Assembly (NCBI GenBank): GCA_015680685.1
Contig: MNCI01038230.1
Span: forward strand, 194,002-255,547
Reading direction: 5' to 3'
From: Gnetum montanum
Taxonomy: Eukaryota; Streptophyta; Gnetopsida; Gnetales; Gnetaceae
DNA length: 61,546 nucleotides
Positions 54,080 to 61,546 of this stretch are shown one piece after another (the first letter of the stretch is position 1; each line of letters starts with the position of its first letter). The notes below the pieces were generated by a model, which had not been told where the DNA came from, searched no databases, and saw only the letters and a program-made list of their open reading frames with translations. Made by a program: the position numbers and the translations under genes.

Positions 54080-56222
54080 AATTTTGGACAAGGTGACAAG
54101 TGAAATACCATCAAATTCAAGTAATAGCACTTCAATGGAAAATTTTTCTAAGTGTCAACTCAAGGAAAATTCTTTCTAAGTGTTTGGCCCATGATCCCAC
54201 TACTAGGGCTACACTCCAAAGCATAGCTAGCATAGCATGCAACACACAACTATATTTGCAAAATTTTCTAAGTGTCTTGCTATGCTCACATTCCTCTTGT
54301 GTAGTAGCACTTTGGTGGCTAGTTTGCGCTAGTGCCAAGATAGAAGTTGTTAAGTTAGCTCAGCATGGAAGAGACATTTTGGCAAATTTTCTAACTCTTG
54401 AAGCTACCCCTCCTGCTACACTCTTGAGCATATCTAGTGTAGTAGGAGCATAGATTGAAATTTTTGGTAGATTTTTCTAAGTGGCCATGCTATGCCCTAA
54501 ATCATCCTACTATGCTCATGAGATTAGCAAGCGTAGTAGCAATGGACTTTAATTTTTTTGCAAAATTTGCCTAACTATTATGCTATGCTCCATAGAGTAG
54601 TTAGTGTAGCAACATAGAATTTCCCTTAAAATATTTAAGAGCTTAGCATAGGCCTTCATTGTAGCTCTAGCACTCCTTCAGCAGGTAAGATTAGTAACCT
54701 ACACTCTTTTTGTACGCCCATCCATGTCCCAAAATTGTACCTATGCTTGATCCCACTCGAGAGAGGGGAGAACATAGTCTCGAAGCATAGCCTCCAAATT
54801 GTACAGTCTCACATTATTTGTAGGTACATTGCAATCTTGGTAGCATAGGCATAGTCTAATAGTCTCTTAGGGTCCAGTGGAGCATGCTAGAGTGTAGCAC
54901 CAGTTGCTCTAGTAAGAGTGTAGCAAAGGTCAACATAGCCCCACCTACCCATTTTGCCACATGGCACTCAATGTACACTTCATGATAACCCTAAGACTAT
55001 AAATACCCCCATATTCCACACTCTAGGGGTTAGCAATTCATTCTACCAATGGGCATTTGAAGCATTTTGCTAGTAAAATTAAGTAGTAGTTAGCATTTTA
55101 GAGCACCACTTGGCATCCAAGGCACCTTAAGCACCTCATTCACTAAAACATATCAACACCTTGAAAACACCTTTGCATCCCACTCAGCACTGTAGTGCAC
55201 TGCAAGCCCACAAGATGCCATGGTAGCCAACCTAGTAGGCACAAACTTTGTAGTGGACATTAGTTTTCATCATGGGACACCCCAGAGACTCTAGCTATGC
55301 TACTACTATGCCTTTCTGTACACTGCATACCTTCTCAAACCTTAATTGTAATTGCTATGCTTCCTACTTGGGGTGGTAGCATTCTTTCTTTCTTTATATC
55401 AAACTCTATTGCATTTTAAGCATTTCATCCATTGCATTTTAAGCATTTTCTTTGATATTTAGTATTACATTCACATTTTTCACTATTTTACATGTTTTTT
55501 GCACACTTGCACTATTGTTCCCATGCTGGGAAACTCTGCTATGCTCACGCTTAGCTAGCCTTAGTATTGTTGAGAACACCATCAACACTCACATTTTTGG
55601 CTAGCCACACCATCCCACAATTGCAGCTAATACCTCGGTTATAGCTAGCAAAGTCCTTGTTCAATTAATAAGACCATCTAGGGCACCCTACCTTTGTTTC
55701 CTAGTAAAGGCCCTTATGTGGAGGTGGGGTCAAGGTTGTGTGCCCGTGAAGCCCTTAGCATTCTAGCCATTGATGTTTTCAGTTGCTATAGTTTTATGGC
55801 ACTAGAAGGAGGGCCTTTCCATTTCCTTCTACATTTAGTGGTAGTCCCATGTGCTCTCTGCACCTTTGTTACTAACTTCAAAATAGTGTAGACATAACAC
55901 CCCTATAGTTGTCTATGATCCAATTAGCGTAGATTGGTCCTAGTTGTTGCTTCCCCTGGAATCTCATAGGATAGAAGCTAAAGTGCATCTCTTGCACTTG
56001 GACCCAAAACTCTATGTGCTAGGAAGAGTGCAGCTTGTCCTTAGTGTGAGTATGTAGCATGCTCTAACATAGCAACCATAGCACCAAAAGTTAGACATTT
56101 TTTAGTAGCACTCTTATACTTAGCTATCATTTTAGCATTTCTATACTTAGCCAGTTTCAATAATCATTATACTTAATCATTTCTTTTCCAGCGTTGCACC
56201 TTTTGCATTTTCTCATAGCAAC
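54080..56222 (+). repeat. LTR and leader of TAT/Ogre-like element F
   Basis: Noncoding sequence upstream of the F gag. 54956-55690 is repeated at 1-700, supporting an LTR. TATA-like 'actataaatacccccat' is at 54998. The first 500 bases are a degenerate tandem repeat. Exact LTR ends and the primer site could not be fixed; 55700-56222 may be leader. An open frame at 55694-55891 has no recognisable motif. Confidence 0.6.
54130..54610 (+). repeat. Degenerate tandem repeat in the F LTR
   Basis: Units of about 90-120 bases start with 'gcaaaattttctaagtg' variants at about 54140, 54258, 54381, 54468 and 54560, each followed by short dyads built from TAGCATAG, CTATGCTC and GTGTAGTAG, for example 'agcatagctagcatagc' at 54219. 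Confidence 0.65.
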
Positions 56223-58960
56223 ATGAATCCCAAAGAGCCTTTAACCTCTACCTTAGGCATAGTCATTTTTTGACTTGTTTAGCAGGAATTCATAATCAAC
56301 ATTCCCAAAGCCAAGGGCCCCATATTTGTGGGAAGAAAATTCCTTAGGCTCTATAACCAATCTCTTGAGGACTTGGTGCTTGACAAAGATAAATACAACT
56401 TCCTTTGTGCGAAGATCCAAGTGGGCATCCCTTTAGATTTTCAAGAGCTAGATGTAAAGAGAGGTTATGATCTTGTACATAAAAATGGGAAGTACCTCCC
56501 TACCCCTAATGATTTCATCCTCCTCACTAAGACCTTTTAGTGGATGCTTGACTAACTCATTTGATTGAATGGATCAAATGAGCACAACACAACAATTGAC
56601 TATGAGGAGCCCTTGTAGGGTGGGCAAGAGGAATTTCAGGCTCATTTTGAGAATAAAAATCCCTTCTATGTCTCTTTCTTACTATCTATCTCTAATGTTG
56701 TTCCTTTGCAATCTCAACCATTTGCCTTCTTTGAGGTAGCAACATCTCCCCTATTACCACCTAGGCTAACGCCTATTATATTAAGTAATCAAGTGCATAC
56801 TCATAAGGGTGTATGACCATTTGTCACCTCACCCTTTGTGGTCTCGACATAGTTTGTGTAATCCTCTATGTTGACATTTGTGATGCCAACCTAGCCCTAC
56901 ATTCACACGATGTTGACGTCCTAGCCACATACAAGCCAAGTGTCATACATCTCACTTGTCTCTATGATGCCCCCTATGATAGCCTAGGCCACAACCACAT
57001 GGTGGGGCCCTACCTATATGCCCTGGGCATAACACACATAATAGTAGCATGCACGATAGGCTCTACAACAGTACACTCAATAGGCATCCTACATGGTGGC
57101 ATAGCATACAATGGGGCTATGGACCACGCCAACAGTAGAATAGGTTGCACAACCAATGTAGCCCACCACACCTGCACTGATCCTAGATCAAGCATTCTAG
57201 CTCATTCAGGCATTCACTGAAGAGATCAAATGGCTTAAGGCCACCTCTTTTGATATAGTCCAAGTGATTAACTTCTACTAGGATGATCTCATTGGTCCTA
57301 TTGTCCCATCACTAACCTTACCTCTTGGCATTCAACTTCCCTAGTTCACCAAATATAATGGTAAAGGGGAAACCCTTGCCCATCTAGTAACCTTTTGATC
57401 TGAGTGCCTTTTGTTGCAAGCATGGTTGCATGCAATCATTTTTGTATTTGACATGTCCATAACTGACAAGGTGTTAGACTAGTACTACACACTTTCTTGG
57501 GCCTCCATATCTTCGTTGGAGGATTTATGTAGCCAATTTATCACTCACTTCAAGTATAACTTAAAGCCTCAGGAAACCCTAGATCAACTCATGAAAATCA
57601 AGTAGGACCACTTAAAAAGCCCATTTAAAAGTTCATCTAATGATGGAGCACTATACTTAATGAAATTATTGAGCCTTTGGTGGAAACTCACCTACTAGCC
57701 ATTTTCAAAGGTGCAATGAATTACTTCATTAAGTTGAAACTATACTATCTTGCTCCACATGCCTTAAGCCAATCAAAAAGCATTTAAGATGTGGTGGAAG
57801 CTAGTAAGGATCTAGCCTATGTGGCCTACAAGAATGCACATGTGAGGAAAGACAAGGAGAAGGGTAAGGCAACAACAACCATTGTAGTGGTGGCCAATGA
57901 AGCCAAACCAAACAACACCAAATCAATAGCCAAGGCAACCAAAGCCTAGCCAACAACAAGGCAACTGGCTCTAGCACTATGGTGACCAATCAACTTGTAC
58001 CATTGAAAACTATGAGACAAGCTACCCCAAGGCCAAACTTTGAGCATAAGAACCACTCAAAGTGTACACTGATGTCCATCAAGCTATCAGAATTGTTGGG
58101 TTAGCTACTTAGTGTTGGGTGCATCTAGTACAAGCAAATATCTGAACATGCTCATAAGCATCATGATCGCTACTATGAGCTACTTAGAAACCCATCAGAA
58201 GTCACACCAGATGAGCCTTCAATCCTAAAACACATTAGGTTGAACTAGTTATACCATTATCACCAATTGCTTGGCCATGACACAAACTTTTTCATGGCCT
58301 TACAGGATGACATACAATGCATTATTGACTCAGGCCAACTGGTTCTTGATTTGACTAATGCAGTTTTCTCAAAACATTAATCAATGAAGGTCTACAAAGA
58401 TCCTCTCAACACAAGTGGCATAGGCTATGTCATCAATGCCATTAGTATTGATGATGACGTAGTACTAGCACGAGAGCCATTTGTGGTTTGTGTGCCCTTT
58501 GATAGCATTAGGGCCTTCTTGGCACCAACTAGTCTAAGGATCCCTTTTGTTATTAGAGCATCACCTCAAGTACCCATGACACCCTTTGTGGTTAGGGCCC
58601 TGCAGCATGTTGCAAAAATTACAACCTAGACACCCTTTGTTATTAGGGTGTTATAATGTGTAGACTCTTTGCTAGGTATGATGGTGGGAACTGTAACAAG
58701 CCCTACTCACTCAAGGCCTCATCTTGCATACAACACTAGGTAGTTGAGGTGGTAGCCTAGGAGGCTAAATAAGTGCCTCATCAATTGAATTATGAGAGAA
58801 TGTAATGCATTAGGTTTTCATAAGCCTATCCCCTTGTTTGCTATTCCTATGGCCACATTGAATGAAGCTACTACTGTAAGTAATCAACAACTAAGCATTG
58901 AAGTTCATTGGTAGGAAATGAAAAAAAGCCCAAATCACCTCCCTAAGAGATCCAAATTTT
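56223..58960 (+). pseudogene. Gag of TAT/Ogre-like element F (degenerate)
   Basis: ATG at 56223 (MNPKEPLTSTLGIVIF, then a stop). The N-terminal part stays in frame to 56540 (SLEDLVLDKDKYNFLCAKIQ). A Thr/Ala/His-rich variable part follows (56800-57220), then the Gag core at 57330-57790 in pieces: FTKYNGKGETLAHLVTF, SITDKVLD then YYTLSWASISSLEDLCSQF and LKPQETLDQLMKIK. A Lys/Ala/Asn-rich basic part covers 57840-57960. A knuckle-like segment at 58252-58330 (YHYHQLLGHDTNFF) has the His residues but lost Cys residues. A Pro/Val repeat (PFVxRA) is at 58480-58650. The frame is broken by more than fifteen stops. Confidence 0.75.
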
Positions 58961-59740
58961 GGGCCACATGAAGGAGATTAAGGCTAACAAGGCAACTGAC
59001 TATGATAAGGACTTGCTAGATGCATTGGCACAAGTCAAGCAAGCTCTTAAACAAAAAAATACAACCTTGAGCTTGTACCACTTGGTGATGACCTCCTCTG
59101 CTTATCACAAAGAACTAGCTAACCTGTTGGCATCCATTCCTATCAAAGAGGATATCCCAATGGGATAAAAAAGCCATCCACATTGTGATGATTCCTCCTT
59201 CACCTCAAGAATTGGGTCTAACAACTCTAGTGTTTTGTGAAGAGGCAATCAAGGTCAACCCTAAAAAGAGTTAGGTCACCAATGCATCAATGTTTATAAA
59301 CATTTTCCTAGGGAAATGCAAGATTTGTAGGGTGCATGTTGATGATGGAGTAATGACTAATGTCATCTTGTTCTTAGTCATTAACAAACTCAGTCTAGCC
59401 AACCAAATCTGACATGCCTCAAGTCCTTTAATGGTTTACACATCTTCATGAAGGGAACACTCATAGTAGCCCTTGTGATAGGAGAGAAATTCCCCACTAT
59501 GGTAATATTAATTATCATTGAGGAGATGCCTAGGTTCAATCTAATTTTGGGAAGGCCTTGGCTAGCCTAATTATGAGCTATCTCATCATCCATTCACCAA
59601 GATATCCACCTTATATGCAAAGGTGGAGAAGTGATCATACATGGTGACAGCTTGGTCCCTCCAACCATCAACAACGTTGACATAGACTAAGGGTTAAAGG
59701 TAGAGTTTCTTGATGACATGCTGCCTATGGAGGATACGAG
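58961..59740 (+). pseudogene. Protease of TAT/Ogre-like element F (degenerate)
   Basis: Open part 58959-59168 is the linker. The protease begins near 59276 with SMFINIFLGKCKICRVHVDD, where the catalytic Asp region reads VDDGVMTNVILF. It continues to MPRFNLILGRPWLA near 59525-59570, the flap-end motif of the TAT type, and HQDIHLICKGGEVIIHGDS. It then ends in an acidic tail (59718-59915) with a hydrophobic low-complexity end. No reverse transcriptase follows up to 61546. Confidence 0.75.
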
Positions 59741-59964
59741 TCAACCTTATTCAATAGACTCATCTGAAGAGCCAAAAAAGGCTACTACCCTTCTTGAGAA
59801 ATCTTTATGTGTGGAAATCTTTATGGGAGAAAGGCTACATTCCACATGGTTGCTTGGGTTTTACATTATTCACTTTTTTATGCATCCATTTCTTTTTAGT
59901 TTTTTTATGCATTAGGAAAAATATCAAAGACACATAAAAATTATAAAGCTATAGTTGAAAAAAC

Positions 59965-60345
59965 AAAAAAACACATGGCCCGAATGGCCTTAAACTAACA
60001 CATGGCTCAAAAAGACCTTAAACTAGCCCATAGCTAGCAAAGGCCTTAAACTAGTGCACAACTTGCCATGGCCTAACACTAGCAAAATCTTTCTTCCATC
60101 ACACTACTCGTCATGGCCATAAACTAGCAACCTTTCTCACATTGCCATGGCCTGAAAAGGCCTTAAACTAGTGTATGACCCACCATGGCCTAAAATTGGC
60201 ACCTCATGGCCTACCACAATCCAAAATTGGCAATCTTTTCCTATTATTTGTGGCTTGAAATGGCCTTAAACTAGTAACCTCCATGGCCCGAAATGTCCTT
60301 AAACTAGCAATGGCTCTTCCTCCATGTCCTTAAACTAGCATGGGG
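59965..60345 (+). repeat. Minisatellite with TGGCCTTAAACTAGC core
   Basis: At least ten copies of a 'catggcc..gaaa.tggccttaaactagc' unit, spaced about 25-60 bases, decaying in places to 'ccaaaattggc'. It is noncoding and lies after the protease, where TAT/Ogre elements often have tandem repeats. Confidence 0.85.
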
Positions 60346-60489
60346 CCCACAAGGGACCTAGTCACATCAACTAGTTGCATTATCTGCATTAAACAACTAG
60401 TAAAATAAACATGAAATTTCACAGAGCACATAGCATGGCCATGCAAAAAAATGGTCAAAGTGCAAAATTCCCTAATAGTGGGACTATAT

Positions 60490-60770
60490 TAGGTTGGCTT
60501 AGCCGATGGTGTCTGGTGGAGGTTGAGGCTTCTCCTCCTCCTCCTCTGCCAATCCACTAGGGCCTACGTTATCACTTGGTGCCTATTCCAAAACAATGCA
60601 AAACATAAAATTCATCAACAAGAGCAAATCTACACAATTAACATGCAAAACTGACACATAAAATGCATAAAAATGAAAGCAAAACTAACCTAAGAGGATC
60701 TTGCATCAGACTCTAGAGGTAATCTATCAAGGCCCTTCTCCAAGCATCAGAGGATATTTTTTTTAATGAC
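60490..60770 (-). other. Possible two-exon coding remnant on the minus strand
   Basis: On the minus strand 60578-60510 reads GPSGLAEEEEEKPQPPPDTI and then a stop, with a preceding 'ttttggaatag|gc' acceptor-like site (about 60590). An upstream 'ctcttag|gttagt' donor-like site lies near 60690, about 100 bases away. The upstream frame has a stop. A host exon or an antisense element ORF are both possible; the case is weak. Confidence 0.25.
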
Positions 60771-60807
60771 ATTGCATAGAAACCTACTTTTAACATAGAA
60801 AGAATAT

Positions 60808-60866
60808 CTTTCTTTCTTGTCCTCATCCACAGCATAGACCATTGTGGACAAGGACAAGAAAGAAAG
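60808..60866. repeat. Imperfect 24-base inverted repeat (hairpin)
   Basis: The arms at 60808-60831 and 60843-60866 are reverse complements with two mismatches ('tcctcatccaca' against 'tgtggacaagga') and an 11-base loop. The outer part is a CTTT/GAAA run. Confidence 0.75.
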
Positions 60867-60992
60867 AAAGAAAGGAGGTTGCATAGAAAAGGTGGTCATA
60901 GAAGTTGAAACACCGTGAAAATTACGAGTCGGCCTAAGGCAAAGATTCGCAATTCCAGCAAAAACGCGCATCAGATTGGTTCAAAAGATAGG

Positions 60993-61420
60993 TTTACGCT
61001 CTATTACGCACGACAGCGTAATGAGCATAATAAGCTTCAAGACAGTCGTAGGCAGAGTTCAGAAAAGCAGAACAGGTTGGCATTTTTTCTTGCAGTACAT
61101 GGATAACTTGTCTTTACACTCGCTACGCGGCGGTGCGTACCATGGCGTATGTTGTCAAGTTGTACATTGTTTACGCTTCATCACACGCAGTTGCGTAGTG
61201 AGCGTAACTTATACATTGTTTACGCTTCATCACGTGCAGCTGCGTAGCGAGCGTAAACCACGCATGATTTACGCTTCATTACGCGCGGGTGCGTAGCGAG
61301 CGTAAGTTGCACACTATCCATGCTTCATTACGCTCAGTTGCGTAGTGAGCGTAAAACAATTTTGAGCTTATGGCTTTTTCTCCAGATTACGCTCATACAC
61401 GCAACGCAATGCGAATGAGC
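60993..61420 (+). repeat. Palindromic satellite with 49-base period
   Basis: Four regular units start TTACGCTTC (or variant) at 61171, 61220, 61269 and 61318, exactly 49 bases apart. Each unit is a near-palindrome of about 38 bases (TTTACGCT...AGCGTAAA, with an inner CATCACGC/GCGTAGYG pair) plus an 11-base spacer. Looser copies lie at 60993, 61115 and 61387. The array is CpG-rich in an otherwise CpG-poor window. Confidence 0.85.
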
Positions 61421-61546
61421 ATAATACAGCCTGAATGCATCCTAAAGTACGCTCAGCATGTGCCCACTCTTCACACGCACAACATGCAAAGAAGCGTGTT
61501 GTGCGTAGTCACAGTCTGACTTAAAAGATCATGCCAGCAGGGCCCG
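61421..61546. other. Window end, no gene seen
   Basis: Contains further scattered 'acgctca' and 'gcgtgttgtgcgtag' motifs that continue the base composition of the palindromic satellite. No frame or boundary was recognised. Confidence 0.4.

Noticed and set aside
56813-57220. 135-codon His/Ala/Thr-rich frame
   Set aside because: It is a shifted reading of the variable part of the F Gag between two recognisable Gag parts; kept within that pseudogene.
61171-61356. Bacterial-type attachment site or terminator array
   Set aside because: The palindromes are tandem units within plant retrotransposon DNA, without U-tract or neighbouring genes of that kind.

Overview
This window looks like a piece of a large, repeat-rich seed-plant genome. 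It is AT-rich and almost entirely made of LTR retrotransposons of plant lineages: Athila-like and TAT/Ogre-like Ty3/gypsy, a chromovirus and a Ty1/copia element. It also holds one LINE and one decayed plant receptor-like-protein (LRR) gene. A gymnosperm would fit the nested, slowly decaying insertions, but that is inference. No intact host gene, tRNA, rRNA or CRISPR array was seen. The only long intact reading frame is a retrotransposon Gag-protease of 1114 codons.

Layout. 1-700: LTR fragment of a TAT/Ogre-like family (F). 700-12710: minus-strand Athila-like element G, the only member of its family here with reverse transcriptase, RNase H and integrase. Its gag is split by a copia element H (6088-10481) flanked by a perfect GTTCC duplication. 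12711-17355: host-like intergenic DNA with tandem and direct repeats and a truncated LRR receptor-like-protein pseudogene. 17356-51867: element E, a gag-only Athila-like copy. Inside E lies chromovirus A (22497-49965; target duplication ACTTT/ATTTT). Inside A lie two further Athila-like elements: C (24539-36625, minus strand) and B (38251-47378; duplication GTGAG/GTAAG). Inside C lies D (27574-34915; perfect duplication ATATC). The nest is therefore E > A > C > D, with B as a second insertion in A. 51868-53930: degenerate LINE reverse transcriptase. 54080-61546: TAT/Ogre-like element F with gag and protease, several satellite arrays, and no reverse transcriptase seen before the window ends.

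How the parts relate. G, B, C, D and E share a Gag architecture, a primer-binding site matching the 3' end of tRNA-Asp, and LTR ends TGATGAG...CTCATCA. Only G keeps pol. B, C, D and E are gag-bearing elements without polymerase or integrase and would have depended on a G-like partner. B keeps, instead of pol, a long degenerate env-position ORF with coiled-coil character behind a splice-acceptor-like site. D keeps only the acceptor and the start of that ORF. D is the youngest: open ORF, CpG-rich LTR, about 6% difference between the comparable LTR parts. Its 3' LTR is partly hidden by a 752-base N gap.

Limits: boundaries of the old copies were found by eye comparison of repeats and can be off by tens of bases. 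Family names rest on motif recognition, not on a database search.
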